64,000 nt of DNA, taken from contig NC_012873.2 in assembly GCF_000003195.3 (NCBI RefSeq), forward strand, positions 6,905,894 through 6,969,893, given 5' to 3'. A program made the position numbers and the translations under genes. This DNA is from Sorghum bicolor (Eukaryota; Streptophyta; Magnoliopsida; Poales; Poaceae). Shown here one piece after another: positions 30,709 to 41,829 of this stretch (within the stretch, counting starts at the first letter, position 1; each line of letters starts with the position of its first letter). The notes under the pieces are model-generated. The model did not search any database and was not told the DNA's origin. It saw only the letters and a program-made list of their open reading frames with translations.

Positions 30709-31525
30709 CATATTACTATTACTTTTCAATAGCGAAGCGCTCTCTGGTGACTTAGGAATCTCAAAAATCTACTGTCTTAGTATTTTATAAAGGTTAGAGT
30801 GCGTGCATCATGTTTGATCAAAGGAATATGTTTTTCTATAACACTCACTGATCATAAAAACAAACCTTCTCTTCCATAATGTGCTCCAGTCGATGATAGA
30901 ATCACACAATTATACAACAACTTTGGGTAAAAGTAAAACCATGTAGAAATTCCCGGTTACCATATACTAGTAGTAATACAAATAGAACTGCTAGGTTAAT
31001 CATATCCAAAGAGAGGTTAACAAAAATCTTCACATACTTGTGGTTAGCCCTAGAATATTGTTCCCTTGCCTGACTACCAAAGCACTACTCAAAATCTCAT
31101 GAGTCCTTTGCACATACGAAGCCAATACACCATTAAAATATGCATGCGTTTGATCTGCAGAAGGCATTACCTACTTTGATCTGCATCGGCAGCGACACCA
31201 GCACCAGCAGCGCCGCCGCCGCCGGCGCAAGAGCAACCGTGGAGCCCTGCTCCATCCTGTCGCCGCCAACGACGACAAGGGTGGTCACTGGTGGGTGGGC
31301 TGTGGGCCTGGGCTGGGCCTCAGACACTAAACTGGCCGGGCTTTGGGCTTCGGCGCACCGCTATGCAGCATTGCTATTCTTTAAAACGGTCACTTTATGA
31401 ACAGAATTTTCATATATGTTGAAAGTATATATTTTGGAATTGTTTCGCTCAGGTTCCTGCCAGTGACAGGCTGGCAATTGGTACCTACCCACCGGTTTGA
31501 ACTTAACAGCATTTGAAATGCTATA

Positions 31526-31752
31526 CTCCTCCGTCCCACTAAAAATAAAGTTTTTAACTTTTGACTACTGTGTTTAACTACTCATCTTATTCATTTTTTT
31601 TACAAATTATAAAATAAATAAATGATTGTTAAAGTATTTTAATTGATAAAATAAGTCACAAAAATAGATAATATTTATATTAAAATTTTGAGTAAGACAG
31701 TCAAACAAGATGACATAGAGTTTAAAATAATTTTTTAATAGGACAGAGGGAG
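31526..31752. mobile_element. Stowaway MITE (227 bp)
   Basis: TIRs CTCCTCCGTCCCACTAAAAA and the inverse of 'taataggacagagggag' are flanked by TA on both sides, as expected for Tc1/mariner-type MITEs. Confidence 0.9.
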
Positions 31753-31922
31753 TATATATACTTAGAAATTTTGCATTGGTCACAGGAACCGATGATGATC
31801 TTCCTCCATCATATCAGGACAGCAGAGGCATGAAAGGCACTGACGTATGTATCACTGCTAATGGAAGCTGCTAATGGAAGAGACACTACTAGTGCTTCTT
31901 TGTGTGCCAGAGTTCAACCTCA

Positions 31923-32125
31923 CGGCCCGTTTAGTTCGCACCCTGAAAAGTATTTGGGCATTATAGCACATATATAACTATACCAATTAGTATTTAATCA
32001 TAGACTAACTAGATTTAAAATATTTATTTTGCAAAATATATGCAAATTGTGCAATTAGTTATTTTTATCTATATTTAATATTCTATACATGTGTCTAAAT
32101 ATTCGACGGGATATGATGAAAAGTT
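31923..32125. mobile_element. GGCC(C)TGTTTAG-family MITE, partly decayed
   Basis: 'ggcccgtttagttcgcaccc' at the left and interior phrases 'tcatagactaactagattta' and 'acatgtgtctaaatattcga' identify the family. The right TIR is lost, and part of the right end is repeated at about 32130-32210. Confidence 0.65.
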
Positions 32126-32990
32126 TATTTAGACACATGTATAGAACATATATATTTAAACCATACTGGGCCGTTACATGTGTCTATACATGTGTCTAAA
32201 TATTGCTTGTGGCATTCCACCGAGTTGTATTACCAAAAGTGGTTTGACAGGCAATGCAGCTACCCATTGGGCCGACGCGATTTGTCTCCTGCCGGCAGTG
32301 CGGGGCTATCTCTTGCGCTTCACGTAGATGCTTGATGTAAATGTATTGTCGAATTTTGTTAGTTCATATTCTAATCTTAGTGCATTCAAAGCTCAGTCTG
32401 ATGTAAATGTATTGTCTCGGTGACCTGTTTTAATACACTGTTTCCAAAACAAATCTGCTGACAGAGCATCAATGAAACGAATAATGAAACAACTTCCACA
32501 ATGCATGAATTTCACCTTGACGTTTTCTAGGCTGGGCAAAGCATTTAATTACTGTAAAATGATTGGATCACATACAAGATGGTGAAACGAATTAGCTCTC
32601 AGTGGGGATTTCATCCCGTTTCACCGCGTGGGAAACAACGCCCGCGGAGTTTCACCATGGTGAAACTATTTCCTTCTCTCTCCTCTTCGTTTCATGCAAA
32701 AAGTGCAATTTTGCTGACATGACGCTCTAATAAATGTGCATAACATCCTAGTGAAACCCCTACTGAGACTGACCTAACATGGACAGTAGTATGCAGTCAT
32801 CTCTTCATGTCATTAGCCTTGCTCCTAATTAACGCACACGCACCTAAAAATAAGAACTCCTTTGTCACTCTTCCTCACATGTGTTCTTTTCCTAGGGCTC
32901 ATTTGGTTTCACTTGCTAATTTTTAGTCAACTAAACTTTAATCACTTTAGTAATTAAAGTTCCAAACACACTAACTAAAAAAAAGCTAAA

Positions 32991-33100
32991 ATATTCCCTG
33001 CAGCGAACGATAATCTGCGCTCTGATTCCAGCAGATCTCAAGATCCAACTAAGTAGACTAATATTCCCTTCAGCGAACGATAATCTGCACTCTGATTCCA
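32991..33100 (+). repeat. 40-bp direct repeat, 70-bp period
   Basis: 'atattccctgcagcgaacga' + 'taatctgc' at 32991 recurs at 33061 with two changes. Confidence 0.88.
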
Positions 33101-33149
33101 TAGTACGGGTAGTATCTCAAGTAAAATTTTGAAATGTTTTAATGCGCAA

Positions 33150-33360
33150 AAAAACTAGAAATAGTTCGAGAAAAAGCCGTGGTAGAACGTATTGTTTGCT
33201 GATTTAACTTATATGCAGATTTGTGACACTACAGTCGTGTAATAAAGATCTAAATGGTGGTTAAGTGAATGCGTGATCACCGGGCTGCTTTAGCCTTACA
33301 TTACATGACACAAAGGAGTTGCTCATATCTTGTGATTCTAGTTGGAATATGAAGATTAAT
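33150..33360 (+). repeat. Local duplication, copy 1 (empty MITE site)
   Basis: 'agatttgtgacactac', 'gatctaaatggtggttaagtg' (in part) and 'aggagttgctcatatcttg' match 34700-34810 in order. Here the sequence continues uninterrupted through the site that holds a MITE in copy 2. Confidence 0.75.
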
Positions 33361-33831
33361 ATCCTTCAAGTTCCATACAGCTTATATAGTCCCAGAGATT
33401 GAAAGTATTGTAACCGTCTCGTTTGTGAGGGCTTCCAGTTCAGTTTTCAGCAACATGCATGCTATAACATCAGGCGATGCTGCAGCAGAGCATGTTCTAC
33501 AACCTACAAAAGCACGGGTGTCTACATAGAGCGGTTTGAACCGAAATATTCAGTCGTTTTGCAGCAAAAGGAGGATTTGGTGTGGTATGGAATCCCCTGG
33601 CTCATTTTATTTTCCTAATATATTCAGGATTCAGACCGGCCACCATCGCCGGTGATCGGCGGCGTGTCCTTGCCAGGTCGTCGGGAATGCCGGCGAGGGT
33701 CTCATCTGACTCCGACTTGCCGCTAGATCAGGAACACCGCCTCACCGACGCCTTTCCCCGATGCGAGTCTCAACGGACCCACGGGCCGGTCTGGGCCGGG
33801 CTGAAGAATTACATACTGAACAGACACAGCT

Positions 33832-34150
33832 TTCTCATAATTCTAGTACAACGCAGACACTCAACACGCACGCACACTCACCCCTATGAACACACGTACG
33901 CAAACCCTACCCCTATGAGCACCTTTGAAGGACTGAGTCGGCAAATCTTGAAGTTCACGAAGTCACCACAGACGCCAAGTCACCACAGACGCCTCGCTGT
34001 CGAGGGGCACGTCGCCTACCACTTAATGCATAGCGCCGGAAAATCCTGAAATAAATCCAGAATAAAGTGCCGTACCCAGGATTTGAACCCTGGGTGGGAG
34101 CCCCCCAACCAATAACCTTTGCCATTGCGCCGTGAACCTCTTGACCTTCT
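33832..34150 (-). mobile_element. Au-type SINE (tRNA-derived)
   Basis: On the minus strand a tRNA-like head (GAGGTTCACGGCGCAATGGC) has an A-box-like 'gcgcaatggcaaagg' and a B-box GGTTCAAATCC about 50 bp later. The body ends with repeats of 'cataggggtgagtgtgcgtg' and 'gtctgcgttgtact', typical of Au SINEs of grasses. The flanks 'ctttctcataattcta' and 'cttctcgtaataattcta' look like an imperfect target duplication. Confidence 0.75.
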
Positions 34151-34260
34151 CGTAATAATTCTAAAAAAAAAGAGCTTTCTGGTGTTCTCTTGTAGTCCCA
34201 CATCGTTTCTGCAGCACAACGAAAGCCGGCTCAAGTAAGGACACGACAGGCCACGTCTCA

Positions 34261-34490
34261 GAGATGGTAGGAGGGGAGAGCGGGCTTGAGCCCACGTTGC
34301 GAACCCGGAAGCCGGGCCTGTTCATCAGCGATAGCCCCTCGATTTCTAGACTGGGATTCCCGCAGAGTCGTTACCGGGGCAATCCATCACAGTGGTGTAC
34401 TGCCACTGTTGCCTAGGCGCTCCACGATTGGGAGCCCTGCTCTGTGGAACGTTGGGCTCGCCTCGCCTCCACCCTTCCTACCATCTCTTT
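34261..34490. repeat. Small inverted-repeat element, copy 3 of 3
   Basis: Bounded by GAGATGGTAGGAGGGGAGAG and CCTTCCTACCATCTCTTTTT, which pair with each other. It starts with the same GGGCTTGAGCC phrase as copy 1. The termini are compensated relative to the other copies (GGTAGG/CCTACC instead of GTTGGG/CCCAAC). Confidence 0.5.
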
Positions 34491-34669
34491 TTATTTTTAT
34501 ATTTTCCTTTGATTTGAAGTCTGATTGATTTGAAGTCTGATTTTTACTTGTTCTGGTTCCAACTTGTAAGGCTAGCTTTGCAAAAATTGACTAAATTTTC
34601 CCACCAGTAATTCTACATTCTCGTTCCATATCATGGGTTTTTTTTTCCCAAAGGAAAAATCTAGAAAGG

Positions 34670-35060
34670 TTCGGAGGAAAATGAACCAATTCATTTATAT
34701 GCATGTTTGTGGCACTACGGTTCAGTAATGATCTAAATGGTGATTCATGTGATCAACCAGCCGCTTTGGTTTAACCTCACACGACGCATAGGAGTTGTTC
34801 ACATCTTAGGCCAGTTTCAATGGAAGTTTCATAGAAGTTTCATACACATTAAATATGCTGATATAACACTATATTGATGAAGAGAGATGATGAGAGTTTT
34901 ATGAGAACATAGATAGTTTCGCGGGGATGAAACTCTTCTATACTGTTTCCAAAATACAAGTGTTTTGGAAACTGAGCCATGAAACCTCCATTAAAACTGG
35001 CCTTATTATGATCCGAATTGAAATATTATTATGGAGATTAAAACTTGCAAATTTTTACAG
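34670..35060 (+). repeat. Local duplication, copy 2 (with MITE)
   Basis: Same segment as 33150-33360, interrupted at TTA by the MITE 34809-35002. Homology resumes at 'atgatccgaattgaaatatt...ggagattaaa'. Confidence 0.75.
34809..35002. mobile_element. Tourist MITE, GGCCAGTTTCAATG family (194 bp)
   Basis: TIRs GGCCAGTTTCAATGGAAGTT / inverse 'ccattaaaactggcc' are flanked by TTA at 34806-34808 and 35003-35005. The paralogous site near 33320 lacks it. Confidence 0.9.
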
Positions 35061-35084
35061 AGGTATGGTAGGGCTTGGATGACG

Positions 35085-35400
35085 AGACAGCTCGAGCTTA
35101 ACTTGTTATAGGTTACAGCTCGTAAGGATAATGAGTTGGCTCGTCTCGGCTCGGCTCGGCTCGTTTAGCTTGGGAACCAGCTCCATTTGGCTTACGAGCT
35201 GACTCGTTAACTATTGCAACCAATACATAAATCAATATATACTCTCATATACATATAACATAAAACTAAGCTTAATTGCTACTAGTTTAGATTGTTGAAC
35301 TATAAAGTATTTGGCATGTTTAGCTCGTGAGATGGCTTGCGAGCTAACTCAAGCTAGTTAGCTCATTAACTTAACGTGCTAAAATATTAGCTCAACTCGT
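35085..35400. repeat. GCTCG/AGCTCGT-rich repeat tract
   Basis: Repeated 'agctcg', 'ggctcg' and 'gactcgtt' motifs occur on both strands. This is a common grass repeat of unknown identity; no coding sequence is seen. Confidence 0.45.
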
Positions 35401-36026
35401 TAAGAAAAAGTAAATGAATGGCTATCTAACTTGTTATACTCCCTTCTCACACGGTACATGTGCCGATAAATTTGACTATATTTATAAAAAAAAATTAGCA
35501 ACATTTGTATCTTCAAATAAATTTATTATAAAAATAGATTTAATGATCTATTCAATAATTTTAATTATATACCATAATATTAATAATTTTTTTATATATA
35601 TCTAGGCAAAGTTACTTCTTAGGAAATGTAACCGATAATTAAAAAGACACGGAGGTAGCATGTGAGTATAAAATCCTTATTACAAATAAGGCGGTCTTGC
35701 AATGATCAAATCCTGGATTAGACCGATATCTGCCAAGTATATGTATATCGGATGTGAAGGCCAAGTCCGGACTGATTAAACCACTGTATCAGGCTCATCA
35801 CAAACCTCGCATGAAAAAAAAAAGGACAAGCTGATTACACAAGCACAAATAACCACACATGTTTTTTTTTTTGAGGAACAAATAACCACACATGTTAGGC
35901 AATGGCTAGCTGAACCACCAGCAAAGACACGTCTGACCACATGACTCAGCAAATCACACACATACAGGCCTTGAAGATGCCGAACTTTTTTTTGTTGCTT
36001 GCTTGCATTGAGTAGCCGGATTGCTG

Positions 36027-37859
36027 CTACTGCGGTGGGTCGTCCGTCGTCCCCGGCACCGGCAGCACCATGCCGCTGAACCAGTGGTTCTCACAAGGGT
36101 AGGCGGAGCAGAACGTCTGCAGCGCCGTCATGAGCAGCAGCCCGACGGAGGCGACGAGCGTCAGCATCTTCCACGACCTGAACACGTACCTCCTGAGCAG
36201 CTTCCTCAGCCTCGCCGGCAAGCTCCTGCTCCGGTGCGCGTTCACCGCCGAGATGACGGCGTCCAGCCTGGGCACCTTGGTGAGCCTCGTCGCCCTCGCC
36301 ATCCCGTTCCACATCCCCGCCGCCTCCTTGTTGCTCTTCATGTGGTTCACCACCACGCCGCTCCGCCGCAGGATCTTCACGTCCTTGGAGGTGTCGATGA
36401 TGCCGTTCATCAGCTCCGTGTAGCGCGCCAGCACCAGCGGGCCGCGCACGGCGACGGCCTCGTAGGCCACCAGGTTGCGCAGCACCACCTCGGTGTTGGC
36501 GTCCAGCGTGATGACGGGGAGACGCAGCGTCGCCGTCGCACGGTCGAAGGCGATCCCCTCCTCGATGCCGACCTCGGGCGGCGCCGGCGTGAACCGGACG
36601 CCGCACCGGGCCAGCGCCTCCACCGACGGGATGCGGATCTCGTCCGCCCGCGGCGCCGTCATGGCAGTGGCACCGCCGCCTTCCTCCGCTGGATGCTCCG
36701 CGCCGCCGCCGTTGAGCTGGGCCTCCACGTCCACGGACTGCATCAGCTTGCCGAGCACCGGCAACAGCGCCGCCAGCGCCGGCGCCTTGCGCGAGATCGT
36801 CCCCACCACCTTGGCGAGGTTCTTCTTGATGAACCGCACCGGCGCCACGTTGAGCCTGGACGCCATCGACGCGGCCTCCTTCACCTTGTCGTAGTCTTCC
36901 TCCTCCTGCTCCAGCGTCGGCTTCGTCGCCTGCTGCGCCTCGACGTCGTCGTCCGAGAACACCTCCTCGCCGCCGTCGGCCGCCGCCGTAGCGGGCGACT
37001 CCTCTTCCTCCTCCACCACCACCTGATCATCGACGTCGTCCAAGAGAGTGGCGTCCGGGACGAGGAAGTGGTAGAGGACCTCCAGCAGGTGCGCGTGCTT
37101 GGCCAGGTCGCCGATGGCCGCCGCCCCGCGCTTATTGTTGGCGGCGTCGCTAGCGCTGTTCTTGAAGGGGGACACGTCCATGATGAAGCGGAAGACGACG
37201 GCGTGCAGGGCCTTGGCGGCCTCGTGGCGGGTGCTGTGGCGGAGCTCGAGCGCCCTGGCGAAGACGAAGAGCGGGATCTGGTTCTCCAGCATCATGGCGT
37301 CGCGGACGACGGCGTTGATCCAGTTGGCCGACGAGGACACCACGTCCGTGGCCTCGCGGCGGCGGTAGTTCTCGATGAAGTCGAGCAGGAAGCAGGCGTC
37401 GATGGCCATCATCCAGGCCAGCGTCGTGTCGTTGAGGTCCAGGAACCGGTGGTACACGGCCCGTATCCTGAGCTCGAGGCCGCCGGCGAGGAAGCGGTCC
37501 TTGAGATGCTCGATGGTGGTGTGGCCGCCGCCGCCGCCGCCGCCGGAGAAGAGCATCTCGAAGCGCTTGGCGCCGGCGAGCTTGAAGCGCTGCATGTCCA
37601 TGAGCTCGGGGCGGGCGTCGTGGTGGTAGGGGCCCAGCGAGAAGACGTGCGGCGCGTACGCCTCCGGGTTGGTCTCGCGGAGGGAGCGCGGGACGGTGAA
37701 CACCTTGGCCGCCGCGCCCAGCGCCTCCGCCGTCTCATGCCGCAGGCTCTTCTCCACCCACCCCACCCAACGCTTCTCGTCCTCGCTCTGCTCCTCCACG
37801 TCCGCCAGCACCAACGACCTCGCCCGTAGCTGCTGCGGCTCCGACGAGGAGGACGACAT
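36027..37859 (-). CDS. DUF247 family protein
   Basis: Single-exon, 610 aa, ATG at 37857-37859 and TAG at 36027-36029. The DUF247 (PF03140) landmarks occur in order: VPRSLRETNPEAYAPHVFSL then GPYHH near residue 60, MMAIDACFLLDFI near 150, VVRDAMMLENQIPLFVF near 185, HLLEVLYHFLVP near 255, RLPVITLDANTEVVLRNL near 460, and a C-terminal hydrophobic segment MLTLVASVGLLLMTALQTF near 570. The topology fits a plasma-membrane or endomembrane tail-anchored protein. An acidic insert near 275-320 and a Gly run near 107-113 are lineage-specific. The biochemical role of the family is unknown; in ryegrass, DUF247 genes sit at the S and Z self-incompatibility loci, but nothing here links this copy to them. 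The frame is intact and GC-rich, so it is probably functional. A long opposite-strand frame (36021-37829) is its shadow. Confidence 0.93.
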   Translation of the reverse strand: MSSSSSEPQQLRARSLVLADVEEQSEDEKRWVGWVEKSLRHETAEALGAAAKVFTVPRSLRETNPEAYAPHVFSLGPYHHDARPELMDMQRFKLAGAKRFEMLFSGGGGGGGHTTIEHLKDRFLAGGLELRIRAVYHRFLDLNDTTLAWMMAIDACFLLDFIENYRRREATDVVSSSANWINAVVRDAMMLENQIPLFVFARALELRHSTRHEAAKALHAVVFRFIMDVSPFKNSASDAANNKRGAAAIGDLAKHAHLLEVLYHFLVPDATLLDDVDDQVVVEEEEESPATAAADGGEEVFSDDDVEAQQATKPTLEQEEEDYDKVKEAASMASRLNVAPVRFIKKNLAKVVGTISRKAPALAALLPVLGKLMQSVDVEAQLNGGGAEHPAEEGGGATAMTAPRADEIRIPSVEALARCGVRFTPAPPEVGIEEGIAFDRATATLRLPVITLDANTEVVLRNLVAYEAVAVRGPLVLARYTELMNGIIDTSKDVKILRRSGVVVNHMKSNKEAAGMWNGMARATRLTKVPRLDAVISAVNAHRSRSLPARLRKLLRRYVFRSWKMLTLVASVGLLLMTALQTFCSAYPCENHWFSGMVLPVPGTTDDPPQ

Positions 37860-37964
37860 TTATCGCGCTAAACACTTACACTAGCTAGTATATTATCTTG
37901 CTTATTAATATGAGCTCAAGAGGCCTCGCACGCACACATGCAAAGTTGCTAAGGACAAGTTAAT

Positions 37965-37974
37965 GTTTATATAG
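37965..37974 (-). promoter_or_regulatory. Candidate TATA box of the DUF247 gene
   Basis: CTATATAAAC on the minus strand, about 105 bp upstream of the ATG, at the usual distance for a short 5' UTR. Confidence 0.55.
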
Positions 37975-38720
37975 ACTTATTAGTTGCTGTCAATGGGAGG
38001 GCTAGATATTTTTTGAGATACAAATACAGATGCCATGCGCACATACATATGAACGATCATGGGTGTGTTCTAGACCTATCTCCAACAGTTTGCTAAAAAA
38101 CGTTTACCAAATCTTGTATGTTGGCAAGTTACTAAAAGATTTGGCAAGTAAAATAATTTATCATCTCCAACAGTTTACCAATTAGACTTGCCAAATTATA
38201 AAAAAACAGACCCACCATTATAAACTACCAAATCGATCCATCGTACCCCCTACAACCATCGCGAGGGCGCGCTGTTGTCCATGGCGCCGTCTCCTGCTGC
38301 CGTCGCGCAGCCGCTGCAGTACGCCGCACGACGCCGTCTCCTGTGACCATCTCCACAATCTCCTCCTCCACGATCAGCCCATGATCGAGTCCTCCCTCTC
38401 CTCCACGGTGCAGCGGGTGCACATCTCCTTCCTCTGCAATTCTCATTAAATTGATCTAGGTTGTTTATATTTCTCAATACTTGTCCATTAGGAATCATAC
38501 CTAGGAAGAGGTCCCTTGTCCAAAGACAATTGTATGATTCATCATCCGATGATGATTGTTCTATGATATTATCGGCTGGTCAAATTCTACTAACTGCTAG
38601 CAAAGAAAAAGGACCACATTAATCATGAGGGCTTTAATCATGCGGGGCACGCTTAATCATGTGGGACACGCTTTTGGGACATTGACACATTGACATTAAT
38701 CATGAGGGGCTTGTGTTATC

Positions 38721-38945
38721 ATGCATAACATGATAGTCGAAGATGAAGGATTTGTGGTCAATCATAACGAGCAATTTGAAAATCAAGACGACAGTGTGCA
38801 TCCCGATCATGGCCGACCCACTCGCACACTCGATAAATATATTCAAGCGCATCAGCAAATTAGAAACAAAACATATGCAGTTGAAGGAAGACCTGATCGA
38901 GCATCTTTGGAACCATCACCCAGATTTGTATTCGTACAATATCTA
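38721..38945 (+). pseudogene. PIF/Harbinger transposase C-terminal remnant
   Basis: MHNMIVEDEGF in one frame and LKEDLIEHLWNHHPD in the next frame match, in order, the C-terminal LHNMIVEDE...LQxDLIEHLW signature of plant Harbinger transposase-like (HARBI1-type) proteins. A frameshift lies between them. The catalytic DDE part is missing. Confidence 0.65.
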
Positions 38946-39437
38946 AAAAAAATCCTGACTCGTCGAGTTTATCTTACTGTCATTTGATGTAAACCCATAT
39001 TTGTATTTGTACTGTCATTTTATTTGTAATTGTAGTCTATTGTAATTTTATTTGGTTAAATAGTAGCAGCACAACATCTCGGCAGAACAACACATAATCA
39101 CTAATTAAATCATTCGCTGTACAAAGTGTCTCATCCATCGCTATCAGTAGCAACGCATGTCATCGCGAGTAGCTCTGCAGCAACAAGCAGGACGGCAGGA
39201 ACAAGGCCAGAACTTTCACCTGTCTCGCGATGACCGCGGGAACAAGGCTAGAATTTTGACACGTCTCGCGGGAACGGCAGCGAATATGCAGAATCGCGCG
39301 ATGGCAAGCGCGTCCGGGCGGTGGATACTTACGCGCGTGGGCTCGCGAGCGAAACAATTTGGTAAGTGGAAATACCAAACTGTTGGAGCAAGTTTTTTGC
39401 CTCTTTTGCTAATTTTTTTAGGATGGCAAGTGCTTTA

Positions 39438-39783
39438 GGCTTTGTTTAGATTGAGGATAAAAATTTTTTAGGTGTCACATCGGATGTGTCGGAAGGATGT
39501 CGGGAGGGGTTTTTAGAAACTAATAAAAAAACAAATTACATAGCTCGTCAGAAAACTACAAGACAAATCTATTAAGCATAATTAATCCGTCATTAGCACA
39601 TGTGGGTTTCTGTAGCACTTAAGGCTAATCATAGAGTAACTAGGCTTAAAAGATTCGTCTCGCGATTTTCAACCAAACTGTGTAATTAGTTTATTTTTTT
39701 ATCTACATTTAATATTCCATGCATGTGTCTAAAGATTCGATGGGATGGATGAAAAATTTTTAGGTAGGGAACTAAATAGGGCC
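39438..39783. mobile_element. Tourist/PIF-Harbinger MITE, long form (346 bp)
   Basis: It starts GGCTTTGTTTAGATTG and ends GGAACTAAATAGGGCC region ('ctaaatagggcc'), flanked by TTA at 39435-39437 and 39784-39786. It contains both the 'gtgctaatgacgg'-type segment ('aatccgtcattagcacatg') and the common 'cgatgggatg...' end, so it is the longer subfamily. Confidence 0.9.
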
Positions 39784-39879
39784 TTAGCAAACTGTTAGAG
39801 ATGCTCAGTTTGGTATTTTTTCTTTGCCATTTGTTGTAGTTTGCCAACTCTCAAAACGAAATGGGGAGGAGAAAACAAG

Positions 39880-40155
39880 CCATCTCCAAGAGTTTTGCAA
39901 AATTGACTAGGCATTTACCAAATTGTGGACCCAACTTGACTTTTCGTGAAATTTTTGTGCGAGGGAGTAGCGCGGGATTCGCGGCAATCACGTTTGTCGA
40001 GTGCTCCGCTGGTTTGCATATATGCACAACTTGACTAGGTAAATGGCAACTTGCCCAAAATATCAATCCAAGATGCAAAACTGTTGGATACGTGTTTTCG
40101 AGATCTTTGGCAAAAAAAATGCCAAACACATATGGCTAACTATTGGAGATGATCA
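39880..40155. mobile_element. Short TIR element of the CATCTCCAAGAG family
   Basis: 'gccatctccaagagttttgc' at the left and 'ggctaactattggagatgat' at the right form imperfect TIRs. No coding sequence. Confidence 0.45.
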
Positions 40156-40159
40156 GGTA

Positions 40160-41250
40160 AGCCAGGGCTATTAAAATCTAACTCCGGTAATGCAAGAAAG
40201 TGTTGTATGGTTCGCTCATCTTAGCTAAACCTGCGTATTGTGAAGATTGTGTGTTCGGTTGGTTGGTTAGCTCGGATATATTTAACTTGTACTTCTTCTA
40301 TTTTACATTATAAAATATTTTATTATTTAGACAGTAGTTTTTGCTATACACCTACTAGATATAAAGTATGTCTAGAAATATAGTAAGAGAAATATATTGT
40401 GTTTGACAAAGTCTTAGTACCATCTTACTGGCAGGTTTTATTTAGGGGGACTTATTGGACCAGAACCTCTGGTCCATGTTATAGAAGAAGGAGGATCATC
40501 ATTTGGTGAAGATGGGATGCAATACTATTGAGGTAAGTAGCCATGGAGGTGTTTGCAAGATATACAGCTGACGATTTACCAATAGGCTTACATTTTAGTT
40601 GTGGTTTCTGGAAATACTTTGTGTTCTCGCTATGCCTCAACTTTGTTTTTGAGATTTCTTGGTTTATTTTGTGCTAGTATGTAATAAGGAACAATCATAT
40701 ACATTGGTCGATGCAGAAGCTTGGATATCAATATATTTTCTTTTCTAGAAAAAACTACAAAGCCGAAGCGTCTTATAATCTAGAACAGATAAGTATTTGT
40801 GAAGGTAAGATCACCGCCTTCTTGCAAGCACAGACTGTGCACAAACATATTCAATCCAACATCGCCAATAAAAATCAACCAAGAATGGTGTTGCAAGAAA
40901 TCCAGGTATCTAACATTGTCCATATTAGGCACACATTGATAATGCCACTATTGGGAGTGGCATGGAGGTCATCCCGCACATAGCTAAGGGTGGAGGACGG
41001 TCGGTACAAAAAGTCAATGCAACGAACATCCTACGCGCAGCTGAGGGTGAATGCGAGGGGAGGTGAGGAGACGTAGTATGGCTGCATAGCCAAGCTTGGC
41101 TTGCAGGAATGACCACCCCTCGCATTTCCAATGGGCGCTTAGGGGTGGTCGATGGCTTACCTAGGCTAGATTTTCAGACCTAATCAGACAACCAAACATA
41201 TTAAAGTTGCGTTGCTAGAGCTTGGGTAGAGCTAGGACAGAAAACCAAAC
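40160..41250. other. Stretch with possible exon remnants
   Basis: Plus-strand open patches around 40445-40535 (ending in a donor-like 'gaggtaagta') and 40750-40905 (NYKAEASYNLEQISICEGK region) look protein-like but match nothing I know. They may be fragments of one decayed gene. Positions 40960-41130 are moderately GC-rich without a clear frame. Confidence 0.25.
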
Positions 41251-41254
41251 ACAT

Positions 41255-41335
41255 TCCATATGTATAAATGTACTCGGCACACACATCCTAACTCTATGAA
41301 CACCATGCCAAGTATGGGATTTGAACCCGATAGAC
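41255..41335 (-). mobile_element. Au SINE fragment
   Basis: The minus strand contains GGGTTCAAATCCC (B-box) followed by 'ggtgttcatagagttaggat' and 'gtgtgtgccgagtacat', matching the Au SINE body. The A-box side is lost. Confidence 0.5.
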
Positions 41336-41404
41336 ATACTGTGCTACAAGAAATCAAACCAACTAAAATACGGTTTGTCAAGTTTTAATGGAATCATGGG
41401 ATAT

Positions 41405-41829
41405 TGTCATGGGTCGTTTCCTAGTCCTAAATGTTGGGCCAACACCTGGTCCATGGTGGCCTGGCCGTGCATACTGGAGGGGGGAGGAGCCTCTTGGAGA
41501 AGTTTGGATAGGAAAAATGATTAGGGATAGGAATAGATAAGATTAAAAATAAAACAAAATATAGTTTATTTAGGAATCTGAATTCCATATCTATATGGAT
41601 TCCATATTTATGTTGCTTGCTAGATAAGTCCCAGTGGAATATAAATATAGGAGAGATGTAATATGCGGATTGAACAAGAAAACAGAAGATGATTCTCCTC
41701 TATTCTCTCGTTGCCCTAAAGCTCCCGGCACCGCCCACACCTTGGCCGCCCCATGCTGCCCTAGGCTGATGGACCTCCCTCTCCTTCTTCCTCTCTATCC
41801 CCTAACAGCCTCCAATTAGCCCATCACAG
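41405..41829 (+). repeat. Possible solo LTR
   Basis: The stretch begins TGTCATGGG and ends CCCATCACA, and contains TATAAATATAGG at about 41641-41652, followed by a pyrimidine-rich leader. No clear target duplication and no second copy are seen, so this is tentative. Confidence 0.25.

Larger units (their letters stand above)
38073..39803. mobile_element. Decayed TIR transposon with Harbinger-type remnant
   Basis: The left end 'ctatctccaacagtttgcta' and the inverse of the right end 'tagcaaactgttagagatg' form a TIR pair of the GAGCATCTCCAA(C/G)AG type also seen at 19576 and 48948. Between them lies a PIF/Harbinger transposase-like tail at 38721-38945. A 346-bp Tourist MITE (39438-39783) sits next to the right TIR. 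Target duplications are not recognisable. Confidence 0.5.

Noticed and set aside
36021..37829. 602-codon open frame on the plus strand
   Set aside because: It is the antisense shadow of the DUF247 gene in GC-rich codons; its His/Arg/Val-rich translation resembles no protein.
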